64,000 bases of DNA from Liolophura sinensis (GCF_032854445.1 NC_088304.1:11421704-11485703); one strand, 5' to 3'. Positions 49,516-57,155 are shown, numbered from the stretch's first letter. Numbers and translations: made by a program. The notes: a model not told the origin generated them from the sequence alone.

Positions 49516-52089
49516 ATAGGTGCACTTGTACTCACAGGAAGAACCAAAGGGGTACTTAGCTCTAGATCTCTAAAGACAGGAAGGACATATTCAAGTTTGC
49601 AGTTATGTCTCAAGCTCTGTAATCGCCACGATATGGCTGAAATATTGCTGATGTGGCGTTAAGCCATAATCATTCATTCATTCAAGCTCTGTAATGTTTG
49701 TTTTATTTCCAGCTTAAACATGTCTACAGAGGCCAAACTTAAGCTGGCAGAAGCTCAGCCTCATACAGTATGTATCTTTTATGTCTCACTTTAAATTTTT
49801 TTCAGAATGGCCTAGCATTGATGGATTTTTGTGCCTTAAGGGATAACAAAAACAAAAAAAACTACACACATGGATTTTCCTAAACTACACTTTACATCTG
49901 GGCCTAGATTCACAAAGCGGGGTACAACATTTTTTTATCGTTCATGTGTTGTACAGTATTTTGCGTGTCACTTGACTTATTGCACCTTTTTTTTTTTTTA
50001 TGCGTGACTGTCGTACATTTACGTCTATTCTACTTGTATATGTAGAATCAAGCTGTAATGTTCAGGCTAAAAAGTAAGAACAAGGAAAAAAGGAATAACA
50101 CCCTGTAGTAAATTATGTATAAAATTTCTAGATGAGAGTATTGTGGAAAGAAAAACCAAGTGATGTTGTTCTGGTTTTCCAAACTTCCCACTGCTAAAAT
50201 ATAAAACAGCTGTCTGCTGTCTTTTCTATCTTATGGTAAAAGTGAAATATTCCCTGGTACATTTAAAGATCCCATGAAATAAAGAAGTTAATAATAGCCC
50301 TCTATGTTATATTTTGGTTCAAGTAACCCAGTTTGGTGTAAAATTGCTCTGCTGAATATCACATTTCATAAAAATCCAGCTGCTACAGGATCCGCCACCT
50401 GTGGTGTCACATGAAGATACATATATGTAGTCTACCTGAGAAGACAGCATTGTTTTCTCCATCTATCATGTCTGTAACATGGGACTGTCATGAGATATTG
50501 ACATTGTGTAAAGTACAAATCCGGCAAAAAATAAATGTGATAAGATGAGTATATTTATGAGCAGAATTTTGTGTAAAGTACCACATGTACGTGATGAATT
50601 TTGAGTCGTTGAATTTGACTATAAATGAATGAGACGAAAATAGGACAGGGTATCTTTTATATTTCGTAAGCCCCATTCTCGCATTGTGATTTAGCAAATT
50701 CTACAGAACGTATGAAATAGCCTTTGTCTTATGAGGGGTCCGTGCAGGTAGTCATGCGGGACACTATTGTTTTCGCGCGGATTATTATTATTATTTATTC
50801 CCCTATACTTGAAGTTGTTTGCCAGCTTTTTCGTTTTTTCCCATGTCAAGTAGTTTGACGGCCATATTGGATTTTATGACGTCGTTTAAACATCTCCTTC
50901 TCAAGAACCAATGAACGGACTGTTCTGAAATTTAAGATGCAGGTAAACTGCATTGGTTGTTACTAAAAGTTTGAAAGAAGTTGTTGACTTTCTGTAAAAA
51001 CTGGGGAAGCTTGCCTGCATCAGTTTTGAAATTTAAATTTTTTTTAAAGTATTCTGGTGTATTTCAGAGCGCTGATTGTGAATCTGTTTTTATTTTCTTT
51101 CTATCTTAGTAACTTTGATCAGATATAGTTATAAAAGCGAAATTTAGTAACAGAATTTCAATGGCCTTTAACTCTATTACTATGATAGCTAGAAACGTGA
51201 AACTTGCACCAAATTGTAGCCAAAGACATGCTCTTTTTGTTACTTGTCCACGGATTTGAGCTACAGTTAATAGGTTTTGTTATGGCTATAAGGGTTTAAC
51301 TGACAACAGGTTTTTTTTTTTTATTTTTTGCTTTTTTAGAAATATATATTTATCCTATTGCTTTCATATCGAGTTTATCTAAACAGATGAATCACCTGTT
51401 GACTTGCTCGTTTCTGCTACACTGTCAATGGCTTTCCAGAGCCTTTGTGTGCTTAGATATAGTTAAGTTGTCACCCATTTGACAGTGTACAGTGATAACT
51501 TTGACAACGGATGTGGCTGAAACTGCTTCGCAGTTCCGGTTTTCATTTGAATTTGATTCAACCAATATCATCATGTGAATATCTCTTTAGATACATGTCC
51601 AAGAGTCTTCTAGGGCCCAATGTGGTGTTTTCAGATTAATGGCATGTAGTGTGACTTCGACACATTTATGGAATGGTGGGATCAATTTCAGAAATCTAGC
51701 ACGCTTAAATTACTGTGTTGTCATGTGGAAATGTCGTTTCCTCCACCCGCCTTTATATAAAGAAAATGTGCTGGTATATTAGGGAAAGTGGTCCAAAAGA
51801 AAAAAGCATATATATTGATCTGTTTATGATGTCGGCCATGGAGGAGGCCCCATATATGTTGATCTGTTTATGATGTCGGCCATGGAGGAGGCCCCATATA
51901 TGTTTATATGTTTATGATGTCGGCCATGGAGGAGGCCCCCATATATGTTTATACGTTTGTGCAATTCTTTTGTTTCAGATTGCGGCAGCCAGTCGCATTC
52001 CTGGGGTCACTCCTGCAGCTCTGATCCTTCTCCTGCGTCATGTAAAACAGCGAGAAGAGCGGTCGCCGAACAGAGCATTGAACAGCTGA
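37827..52089 (+). CDS. MTO1: MTO1, 3' half: mitochondrial tRNA wobble-uridine carboxymethylaminomethyl-modification protein
   Basis: Nine exons join in phase: 37827-37900, 40369-40485, 41526-41656, 42138-42342, 44301-44463, 46319-46437, 47269-47365, 49713-49767, 51979-52089 (stop TGA 52087-52089). They encode about 356 residues aligning with the C-terminal half of animal MTO1 and bacterial MnmG. Visible marks are [22 protein letters not shown], the [19 protein letters not shown] dinucleotide-fold end, [29 protein letters not shown] and, near the C-terminus, [14 protein letters not shown]. In the family the protein is a mitochondrial FAD enzyme working with GTPBP3 to form 5-taurinomethyluridine at tRNA wobble uridines in animals (established knowledge). 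The N-terminal half (FAD-binding GxGxxG, roughly 380 residues) is not in the exons found. All borders are GT/AG. The exons show no frameshift or stop, so the gene is probably functional. Confidence 0.93.
38178..38223. repeat. (TA)n microsatellite in an MTO1 intron
   Basis: About 46 bases of alternating TA with one TATCTATA interruption. It directly precedes a family B SINE. Confidence 0.95.
38224..38588 (+). repeat. SINE family B, full length
   Basis: Head GGATAGCTCAGATGG (box A-like) and CCAGGGTCAATCCTGGGTCG (box B-like), then CCTAAGTCTTTAAAAGAGGA, CGTTCAGCATGAAGGGGATA, TACTTGCCTTCGGTAAGGCG and ATATGACTGAAAAATTGTCA, ending in ACTCACTCATTAACTCACTC. A (TA)n tract abuts its 5' end. Confidence 0.92.
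38735..39002. repeat. Minisatellite, 44-bp unit, about 6 copies
   Basis: The unit TTTACTCCTGGCACTGCAGC continues TCTCTCAGCCCACAATGTTG GCGG. Starts are 44 bp apart (38744, 38788). It lies in the MTO1 intron between exons a and b. Reading frames shift each copy, so it is non-coding. Confidence 0.92.
39090..40368. repeat. Minisatellite, 67-bp unit made from the MTO1 intron-exon junction, about 19 copies
   Basis: Each unit is GTCTGAACTCCACTGTAGTG, TATCCCAGTGGTATCTCCTG, TACAATG (matching the first ~47 bp of the MTO1 exon at 40369) followed by CTGTGTGTTGTTATTTTCAG (the last 20 bp of the intron before that exon). Most copies keep TTTTCAG; four change it to TTTCAT or TTTCAC (near 39286, 39354, 39627, 40029). 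Two six-monomer blocks about 403 bp apart are near-identical (word CATGCATTG at 39627 and 40030). The direction of copying is inferred from homology of the exon part to MTO1 in other animals. Confidence 0.95.
40369..40485 (+). CDS. MTO1: MTO1 exon b
   Basis: Encodes [19 protein letters not shown] then [20 protein letters not shown]. Acceptor TTATTTTCAG, donor GTAAGT. It corresponds to the family segment after LEPEG. Its first 47 bases are the template of the upstream array. The true exon differs from the array consensus by continuing past TACAATG into CCAGAGGAGTTCCAG. Confidence 0.95.
40770..40888 (-). repeat. SINE family A, decayed inverted copy
   Basis: TTGTTTATTGATTTGATTGG, TTTACACCATAGTCAAGAAT and AGAGGAAACCCACCACCATT match the inverted tail and body. 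The head is missing. Confidence 0.7.
40891..41150 (+). repeat. SINE family A, near full length
   Basis: Head GGGGCTTCCATGGCTCATTT, AGCGTAATGACCCAGGAGCC, body GGTTTCCTCCCACCATAATG and tail GAGTACAGCGTAAAACACCA, ending in an AAATAAATAAATAAAT run. A short inverted SINE piece (41160-41235) follows. Confidence 0.9.
41251..41430. repeat. Minisatellite, 25-bp unit, 7 copies, inside a SINE remnant
   Basis: The unit is CTGGTTTCCTTGATGTTATT TATAC, with starts at 41266, 41291, 41316, 41341, 41366, 41391 and 41416. The last copy runs into TTCCTTCCATCATTATGCTG GCTGC, which is SINE family A body, so the CTGGTTTCC core probably comes from the SINE word CCCGGTTTCC. Confidence 0.92.
41431..41490 (+). repeat. 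SINE family A, 3' fragment
   Basis: ATTATGCTGGCTGCTGTTGT then GATACTCTTGAACAGGGAGT AAAAC, a diverged family tail, 35 bp before the acceptor of MTO1 exon c. Confidence 0.6.
41526..41656 (+). CDS. MTO1: MTO1 exon c
   Basis: Encodes [19 protein letters not shown] then [24 protein letters not shown]. Acceptor TGTAG, donor GTGAGT, ends in phase 0. It contains the [16 protein letters not shown] signature, the second PROSITE-type GidA motif, part of the FAD-binding fold. Confidence 0.96.
41890..41975 (+). repeat. SINE family A, head only
   Basis: GGGCCTCCGTGGCTCAGTTG GTTCGCACGC, then GCATAATGACCCAGGAGC. It is cut off before the body. Box A (TGGCTCAGTTGG) is intact. Confidence 0.8.
42138..42342 (+). 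CDS. MTO1: MTO1 exon d
   Basis: Encodes [20 protein letters not shown], then [20 protein letters not shown], then [28 protein letters not shown]. Acceptor ACACAG, donor GTGAGC. This is the most conserved block of the family's C-terminal half; the TSRxEFRL segment is nearly invariant. Confidence 0.97.
42745..42935 (+). repeat. Dispersed repeat E, copy 2, in an MTO1 intron
   Basis: TTTAATTTGATTTTTAGACA, GGCTTCAAAAAAAAGTATAT, AATATGCTTGAATAAACATC and TTGCAAACAGGCAAAAGGTT match 6775-6950 in order. A further old repeat piece with AGGAAACCGGAGTATTCTGC precedes it at 42650-42740. Confidence 0.6.
42936..43534. other. Intronic sequence without named feature
   Basis: AT-rich intron. A short inverted pair (TTTTTAAGCTCAACAAGCAA near 42944 and TTTTGCTTGTTGAGCTTACT near 42971) makes a perfect-looking hairpin with a roughly 15-base stem. 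Confidence 0.6.
43535..43668 (+). repeat. SINE family A, 3' fragment
   Basis: CTGCAGATGGTCGTGGGTTT, TCCTCCCACCATAGTGCTGG, GTAAAATATTCTTTAGTATG and AAAACACCAATCAAATGAAT. The head is missing. Confidence 0.85.
43669..44300. other. Intronic sequence without named feature
   Basis: No repeat or exon recognised. It leads to the acceptor AACGTGGAAG at 44291-44300, which has a T-run (44282-44290) just upstream. Confidence 0.5.
44301..44463 (+). CDS. MTO1: MTO1 exon e
   Basis: Encodes [20 protein letters not shown], then [20 protein letters not shown], then [13 protein letters not shown], with split codons at both ends. Donor GTAAAA. It corresponds to the GxxxGCVS... helical region of the family. Confidence 0.93.
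44464..45941. other. Intronic sequence
   Basis: Mostly AT-rich with no exon. 45810-45885 (TTCTTTATTTATTTGAATGT, ACCATGCTCAGAAAGTTTAC) is a decayed inverted SINE family A tail. Confidence 0.5.
45942..46207 (-). repeat. SINE family A, near full length
   Basis: TTATTTTATTTGTTTGGTGT, AACGCGGTACTCAAGAATAT, body, GACTTGAACTCACAACGATC and the head complement CTGAGCCATGGAGGCCC. It sits about 110 bp before an MTO1 exon acceptor. Confidence 0.92.
46319..46437 (+). CDS. MTO1: MTO1 exon f
   Basis: Encodes [20 protein letters not shown] then [19 protein letters not shown]. Acceptor GTTTTCAG, donor GTGTGT. This segment is variable in the family; placement rests on phase continuity and position. Confidence 0.88.
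46690..46843 (-). repeat. SINE family A, 5'-truncated
   Basis: TTTTTATTTATTTATTTATT, AATTGGTGTTTTACGCCGTA, ATTATGGTGGGAAGAAACTA and CCGCAGGCTGCTGTCAGACC. The head is missing. Confidence 0.88.
46844..47268. other. Intronic sequence
   Basis: AT-rich. Repeated TTTCTGCTGT / TTTCCACTGTGTTTTC words at 47020-47110 form a weak decayed repeat. Confidence 0.45.
47269..47365 (+). CDS. MTO1: MTO1 exon g
   Basis: Encodes [20 protein letters not shown] then [12 protein letters not shown]. Acceptor GTTAAAG (weak pyrimidine tract), donor GTGGGT. The LPxxLDYL end is the conserved C-terminal-domain mark of MnmG/MTO1. Confidence 0.94.
47505..47590 (-). repeat. Dispersed repeat F, inverted fragment
   Basis: CTTCTAAAATTTGGGACAGA, GTTCTTTACCAGCACTTTGG and AAAAGTAAAGTTATGAATAT are the inverse of 14690-14770. 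Confidence 0.65.
47798..49125. repeat. Minisatellite, 54-bp unit, about 24 copies, in an MTO1 intron
   Basis: The unit is GTATGTCCCAAGTATTGCAT ACAGTTATGCCTCAAATGGT ACATACTGTTATGT. Copies vary as ATTACTGTTTCCT (55-56 bp) in the first third and TGTAACAT/TGTAATGT in the last, where two-unit 108-bp blocks alternate (48840-49110). Because 54 is divisible by three, a 398-residue frame opens on plus and shorter ones on minus. This is an intron, so no protein is inferred. Confidence 0.95.
49126..49458. other. Intronic sequence
   Basis: AT-rich spacer between the 54-bp array and the TA tract; nothing recognised. Confidence 0.4.
49459..49513. repeat. (TA)n microsatellite
   Basis: About 55 bases of uninterrupted alternating TA in an MTO1 intron. 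Confidence 0.97.
49590..49690 (+). repeat. SINE tail of a third type (family C)
   Basis: ATCGCCACGATATGGCTGAA, ATATTGCTGATGTGGCGTTA and an ATTCATTCATTCA end. This tail type is common in molluscs in my recollection. It ends about 25 bp before the exon at 49713, and a short CAAGCTCTGTAATG word flanks it on both sides (49609 and 49683), consistent with a target-site duplication. Confidence 0.65.
49713..49767 (+). CDS. MTO1: MTO1 exon h
   Basis: Encodes [18 protein letters not shown] after a split Ser codon. Acceptor TTTATTTCCAG, donor GTATGT, ends in phase 0. It matches the family's L..E...KL...RP.T segment. Confidence 0.93.
49768..50735. other. Intronic sequence
   Basis: No repeat or exon recognised. 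Confidence 0.4.
50736..51560. mobile_element. Possible non-autonomous element with a terminal hairpin
   Basis: The segment differs in texture from flanking intron. It starts near GTCCGTGCAGGTAGTCATGC, includes GACGGCCATATTGGATTTTA and CTTCTCAAGAACCAATGAAC, and ends in GAAACTGCTTCGCAGTTCCG, a compact hairpin (AACTGC-TTC-GCAGTT). Hairpins near one end occur in Helitron-like elements, but I see no proven terminus or second copy in the window. Confidence 0.3.
51811..51960. repeat. Short tandem array, 44-bp unit, 3 copies, near the last MTO1 exon
   Basis: TGTTTATGATGTCGGCCATG GAGGAGGCCCCATATATG recurs at 51821, 51865 and 51909. It ends about 18 bp before the acceptor of the last MTO1 exon. Confidence 0.93.
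51979..52089 (+). CDS. MTO1: MTO1 last coding exon
   Basis: Encodes [20 protein letters not shown] then [16 protein letters not shown] and stops at TGA. Acceptor TTTTGTTTCAG. The [11 protein letters not shown] block is the most recognisable C-terminal mark of the MnmG/MTO1 family. The tail after it is short, ending with basic residues. Confidence 0.97.
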   Translation: MAAASRIPGVTPAALILLLRHVKQREERSPNRALNS

Positions 52090-52620
52090 CAGGAAAGAGC
52101 TTGACTGAGAGATCACAATAATGTGACAAGTTGACAGTTCACTCGTCTCTTCATACTACTCACTGGACAAGGAGACTGAAAGGCTTCCACCTTCATGAAG
52201 TTCTTTAGCACGTGACCACTGAGGTCGCGTGTCCGAATGCAGCTTGCTCTTGCTGGTTTGGCTGTGTCATTTGAGTCAGAAAGTTTAAAAGGGACCTGGT
52301 GAAGGTCGTTGCCCTATTTCCACCCATGCTTGAAGTAGATCCCAACACTGAGCCTGCCAAATTGTAGATAGATAGTTTTATGTTCCCCGAATCGATTCAG
52401 ATCATTTAATATGTAAAAAATGGAAGAAAAACTGTAGAATTTGGTCATCAAACATCAGAAAATGTACTCCACTTCGATCGAGCGTCCATTGACCTTGTGA
52501 TGTCATGGCAGTACATACCGTACAGTCATATGGGGCTTCTCTATCTTACGGTCATAATGTAGTATGGAAGTGATACATTGTTGAGTGCAGAATAAAACTT
52601 CAGTCAGGTGACCACGAGGT
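52090..52620 (+). other. MTO1: MTO1 3' untranslated region
   Basis: Continuous with the stop codon. The first AATAAA, at 52591-52596, is the likely polyadenylation signal, giving an untranslated region of about 0.5 kb. Confidence 0.7.
52591..52596 (+). terminator. Polyadenylation signal AATAAA for MTO1
   Basis: A canonical hexamer 502 bases after the stop codon. Cleavage would fall about 15-30 bases downstream. Later signals cannot be excluded. Confidence 0.55.
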
Positions 52621-53527
52621 AGAACAGAAGTGCTCTCCTGTTACATCAAAGCTTGAGTTTAACTGTGTCGGTAACGTACGTTGAAAACTTTGAAGTGCCA
52701 AAATTGTGCCTCCCTGTAGTCTACAGCTGTGGTGTGACAGAAAGAGAACTTTTATCTGTCAAACCCTTAATGGATCTGGGTTTTTGAGTGTTGCATATCC
52801 AGGGATGTCACCTGTAGATAATGGCTATGATGTTTCTCAGGTTATTTATTTAAATATAAGTGTGCATGCATGCAGTTATTAAGTGGAATTTTCATGTTGA
52901 TATGTAGATATATATTACGTTTGTTCTTGTTCAAGACTTGTTTTATGCTTAAAATGTTTCATAAGTTAATTTTATATGTATTGCTTATTATTGCTTGCTT
53001 GAAACCAATCCTACTGACCAAATTTTTAATCCTCAGTATGGTAGTTGAAACGAACTATCCATTCTTCAAATTCAAATCGGAAATTTATAATTTGGATAGG
53101 TTTGCTCCTTGTGGCTTGTTTTGGAGAATTCCTGTAGTTTTATGGTTTCAATGGCAACAAACTTTTTTTATAATTGGTGTGATGTTTTTGTTGCAGTACT
53201 AGACCAATATCTTATGATAATTTCTGACCTGAGAGATAACATTTAGGGTACAGATTTAACATAAAAAAGACTGTCCATAACTTGTCAATGAATCTAGGCT
53301 TTACCAGTGCAGTGTGCCACTGCTAATATTGAAAATTTCAAATGAATTGTACTAGGCTAAAAAATATCTGAAAAAAAAAAACATATAAACGAATAGAACT
53401 ATTGTTGTGGACAGTGTTTAATGATCTTTGGTCGGATATTAGTATATACTTTACGTTAGTTCTTCCTGTGTCTTTAATTATGAAAACGTTAGTTTTGTTT
53501 CTCAGTTATACATTCATTTTACGTTTA
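52621..53527. other. Intergenic sequence
   Basis: AT-rich, no coding signal. The 110-residue frame at 52870-53202 has no supporting context. Could hold the end of a longer MTO1 transcript. Confidence 0.45.
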
Positions 53528-53892
53528 CCGCCCCGATGGCTCAGTTGCTGGAGCATCCGCTTCGGGGGGTGATAGATCCAGGGTCAATCCTGGGCCAGGG
53601 CACACCAAAGGCCTTAAAAGAGGAAGTTGTAGCTTCCTTGCTTGGCGTTCAGCATTAAGGGGATAGCGCAACAACTGCTTAACTCGTATAAGTTAATGGC
53701 TCGGGTGACGCGACTTACTTGCCTTCGGTAAGGCGTCTCAGTAAAGCAGCACCAGATAAAAAAAGCGGTTCAAATGCGTCCTGCAACAAGGAGGGACATT
53801 ACACGTACATACACTCTAAGGGCTCCTTCGTCGCCTTATGACTGAACAATTGTTAAGTACGATGTTAAACCCCAACCACTCACTCACTCATT
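53528..53892 (+). repeat. SINE family B, full length
   Basis: Head CCGCCCCGATGGCTCAGTTG, box B-like CCAGGGTCAATCCTGGGCC, then CCTTAAAAGAGGAAGTTGTA and TACTTGCCTTCGGTAAGGCG, tail CTGAACAATTGTTAAGTACG and an ACTCACTCACTCA end. Confidence 0.93.
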
Positions 53893-54253
53893 TTACCTCA
53901 AAGTCTTATTACCAGTCAAATACATGTTGTATTTATCGTTGAAGAGTGCTGGGGAAATGCGCAAATTATGAAGTACAGCTGCATTTTGTAAATGCCAAAT
54001 AAACGTATAAGGAGGAAGTTTTCAGTCAAACTACCATTCAATACTTTTTCCGTACAGAGAATGTGGTGGACAAAATTACCATTCGCCCTTTTAGTCAGTG
54101 GTTTAATCAAATGTCCTCGTTTTTTTTTTAGGTTTTTGCATGTCGACAACGAATGGAAAGTACGTCCTTTACTTGTCAAAGACTGATGGTTTACTTCGGC
54201 CTCAGTGGTTCATCTACCAATGAAACTGATCAACGTAGTATAACTGAAACATC

Positions 54254-54391
54254 AATAAATTTGTTTATTGATTTCAAGAATATTTCACTTATACGACGGC
54301 GGCCAGCATTATGGTGGGAGGAAACCGGGCAGAGCCCGGTGGAAACCCACGACCATCCGCAATTTGATGACAGACCATCCATCGTACGGTC
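54254..54391 (-). repeat. SINE family A, 5'-truncated
   Basis: AATAAATTTGTTTATTGATT, CAAGAATATTTCACTTATAC, GACGGCGGCCAGCATTATGG, GGGCAGAGCCCGGTGGAAAC. The body is very close to consensus, so this is a comparatively young copy. Confidence 0.88.
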
Positions 54392-54439
54392 AATCAATCA
54401 ACCATTCTTGCCTGAAACGTTTGCCCGTTTCCAAGTGCG

Positions 54440-54800
54440 CTAATCAAATGGAGAAAGCATAACAATTACGTAAAGCTCAGATGAAAGAGTCTGAAACGTT
54501 ATTCGTATTGCCTTCAATAATTTTGTTAGTTTTCTTTAAAGGGAAAAAGACATTGGGAAATATTTTTCCTCGTGGGATGTATGATCTGCATAATGATGTT
54601 CCTAATGAAGATGTAATAGGTTTAATAAATATGCTTGAGCTAGAAATTGGTCTTTTTAGCTGTGTTTATGCTTAATTTTATTCCTAGTTATATTTTCAAT
54701 ACATGGAATATTTTCATAATTCAGATTAAATGCAGATGTTTGGATGCAAATTTACATTCGATTTAAGTTATTTGACACACAGCAAATCCTTATTTAGATT
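54440..54800 (-). repeat. Dispersed repeat L, copy 3, inverted
   Basis: The reverse complement contains AAAAAGACCAATTTCTAGCT, ATATTTATTAAACCTATTAC and ATCTTCATTAGG, aligning with 5195-5720 and 34161-34550. It again lies close to SINEs. Confidence 0.6.
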
Positions 54801-54888
54801 TTGCTTGTTAAGCAAATTATATCCGAAAACTATGCGAAAAACTATTCTTTAGAGTTAAATGTACATGTAACTACCAGTGTTGCTACCG

Positions 54889-55232
54889 GCCGTGATAGCA
54901 CAGTTGGCAGAGCGTCCGCTTCGGGAGCTTTAGATCCAGGATCAATCCTGTGTCGAGCCACACCTAAGACGTAAGACCTTAAAAGAAGGAATTATAACTT
55001 ACTGGCTTGGCGTTCAGCATGAAGGGAATAGTGCAACGACTGGTTGACCCGTGCGGGGCAGGGCGGCATACTTGCCTTCGGTAAGTTGTGTCAGTGAAGC
55101 AGCACTAGGTAAAGAGCGGTGGAAAATCCGTTCTGCAAGGAGACACAATACATGCACTCTTAGGATTCCTTCGTCGTCATATGACTGAAAAGATGTTAAG
55201 TACGACGTTAAACTCCAAGCACTCACTCACTC
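54889..55232 (+). repeat. SINE family B, near full length
   Basis: CGGCCGTGATAGCACAGTTG GCAGAGCGTC head, CCAGGATCAATCCTGTGTCG, CGTTCAGCATGAAGGGAATA, TGCCTTCGGTAAGTTGTGTC, tail GACTGAAAAGATGTTAAGTA and a CACTCACTCACTC end. It carries a duplicated CCTAAGACGTAAGACC. Confidence 0.92.
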
Positions 55233-55514
55233 TAACCAAAGATCTCTTTAGCTCACAAACGAAGACCTTTTATAACTGTTGACATTTCGTTCATTATATT
55301 GGAAACATTCTTGTGGCCTACAAACCCATAAACATATTTATGTGATTGTTAAAAGCCATATATACTCAATGATTTTTCTGTCGGGCTATCTTTCCCACAA
55401 TCGTCATACAAATTTGCCCGCCAAGTTGGACTGCGAAAATAGCCACACAAGCGTCGTCGATCGCTTGTCACGCAAAGCAAGAACGGGGAATTACAATTTC
55501 CCGGGGGCTTTCAT
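55233..55514. other. Spacer
   Basis: 55375-55505 shares CGGGGAATTACAATTTCCCG-type words with the family D segments at 55960-56060 and 62330-62450, so it may be part of that repeat. Confidence 0.4.
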
Positions 55515-55745
55515 GAACTGGTTAGTACACTAGCGCAGCACAAAGATCCAGAGGCCTCTCGCCAATGCTATCCCTGTGAGTTCAAGTTCAGCGCATGTTG
55601 ACTTCGTCTCCGGAGATTCTGTAGGCAACCTGTGGATGATCGTGGGTTTTCCTCGTGCTCTGCACGCCTTTCTCCCTCCAAGTTTGCCGTCGTTGCACCT
55701 GTGAAATATTCTTGAGCACTGTGTAAACTCCAATCAAGTGAATAA
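55515..55745 (+). repeat. SINE family A
   Basis: Head from AACTGGTTAGTACACTAGCG, GTGAGTTCAAGTTCAGCGCA, body GATGATCGTGGGTTTTCCTC, tail TGTGAAATATTCTTGAGCAC and CCAATCAAGTGAATAA. Confidence 0.88.
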
Positions 55746-55959
55746 CCTAAATACATTTGAATTGTAAGGTGGGCTTTACAAACCATTCTATCAGAGGTTA
55801 GGAACTCTGACGTCACAGGAAGTTTATCTAAGCCAAATCTCGACACCAAATGTTGAAGTAATTTTTTACCTATGAGTAAAAGATTACTGAAATAATGTTC
55901 TCGAAAATTCCTTTCTTCTGGTGAACCCAAAACTTTGTCAACAGTCCACGAGCACCGTC

Positions 55960-56060
55960 CACCGCCTATCGTCACAAACGCACCAAGAGCAATTTGAGTG
56001 AGGGAATTTACAAATTCCCTTTCCAAGGCCGGAATTGAACCCATATACCTTGTGGTACGT
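55960..56060 (-). repeat. tRNA-like SINE fragment, family D
   Basis: GGAATTTACAAATTCCCTTT CC is followed by GGCCGGAATTGAACCC. On the minus strand this is GGGTTCAATTCCGGCC, a box B-like segment. A relative is at 62330-62450. Confidence 0.55.
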
Positions 56061-56629
56061 GTTTGAAGTCGCGCTGACCTACATCTTTCCTACATTAAAT
56101 AAATAGGGTAAATGTGTAATCTCCGATGTCTCCGATGAATACTAAAACTTTACTGAAAATTCTTGAGTGCAGCTTTAAACAAAAACAAAAATCCATTGTA
56201 CACGATACAGCTTTCCTTGAGAATACAGTAATGGGTGTTATGTGTGCGCAGAGACATAATGCAAACAAAGTTGCTTTTTCGGATAAGCCAAAATCCGCTT
56301 TGAATTCACAAATCCCCGAGGTAGTAGCTCTTACAGAGTGCAATGATGTCAGAATAATGTGTCAAGTTTCGTACAAAAAAAATCTACCGGCGTGTTTTCT
56401 CTTCAGTTGAATATTTTGCAAGAAAGGACAATAAATACCATTTCGGATGAGGGGTGGAAATTGACCTAAACGGCCACAGTCTCTTTTTTTTTCTAATTTA
56501 CTTGGTAACTAAATGTTATGGCCTTTCAGTGTTCATGAGGCAATACTGCAGCTCTGCCCCCCGCAGCCCATAGGAACTAAAGCGCACTTTTTTTCATGAC
56601 TTTGTTAATGTCGCAGAACTACACTGAAA
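56061..56629. other. Gene-free stretch
   Basis: No exon recognised. CpG dinucleotides look more frequent than in the first 50 kb. Confidence 0.4.
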
Positions 56630-57155
56630 TGAATCGATCTATAATAACAGAATACATGCTAGCATCACTCAGACAAGAGATTTTCTGTTAAAATTAACAG
56701 ATTATTTTTTTTCAGTGTAATAATGAAATGAGTTGCCTATTCATGACTCTGGACCACTGTTCTCTTATAATGCGCGAGAAATACGTAAACCAGTTTGCAC
56801 ACAAAAAGATCATCGCGATAAACAATAGACTACACATCTTACGTCTCGAAAAGTTCATCATCAAGGGTGAACCTGGAAGTGAAACAGCGCTAAACTACAG
56901 TCAAAAAATTAATCTGATGAATTTAACAGAAAAGTCTGTTTTCTGAGTGATGCTGGAATGTATTATGTTTTTATAACACAATACTGTATCACATTCAACA
57001 TAATATACTGTTAGTCTAATGGAATGTTATATTGAATTAATAGAATATGTTATATGTAACAGAAATATCTATACTGCAAGAACAGAATACATTCTAGCAT
57101 CACTCAGATAACAGACTCTCTGTTAAATTTAACACATTCATTTTTTTAGTGTATA
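56630..57155. mobile_element. Foldback/MITE-like element with inverted repeats
   Basis: The motif AACAGAATACATGCTAGCAT CACTCAG, then CTGTTAAAATTAACAG, TTTTTTTTCAGTGTAAT (56647-56725) recurs inverted at 56905-56995 (ATTTAACAGAAAAGTCTGTT, CTGAGTGATGCTGGAATGTA) and direct at 57079-57154 (ACAGAATACATTCTAGCATC). A diverged single copy is at 61395-61470. The roughly 180-bp interior of the first pair has no coding potential. The organisation suggests a non-autonomous DNA transposon with subterminal inverted repeats. Confidence 0.6.

Noticed and set aside
55568-56044. A 158-residue minus-strand frame
   Set aside because: Its C-terminal part is SINE family A and its N-terminal part overlaps the family D repeat; no coding evidence.
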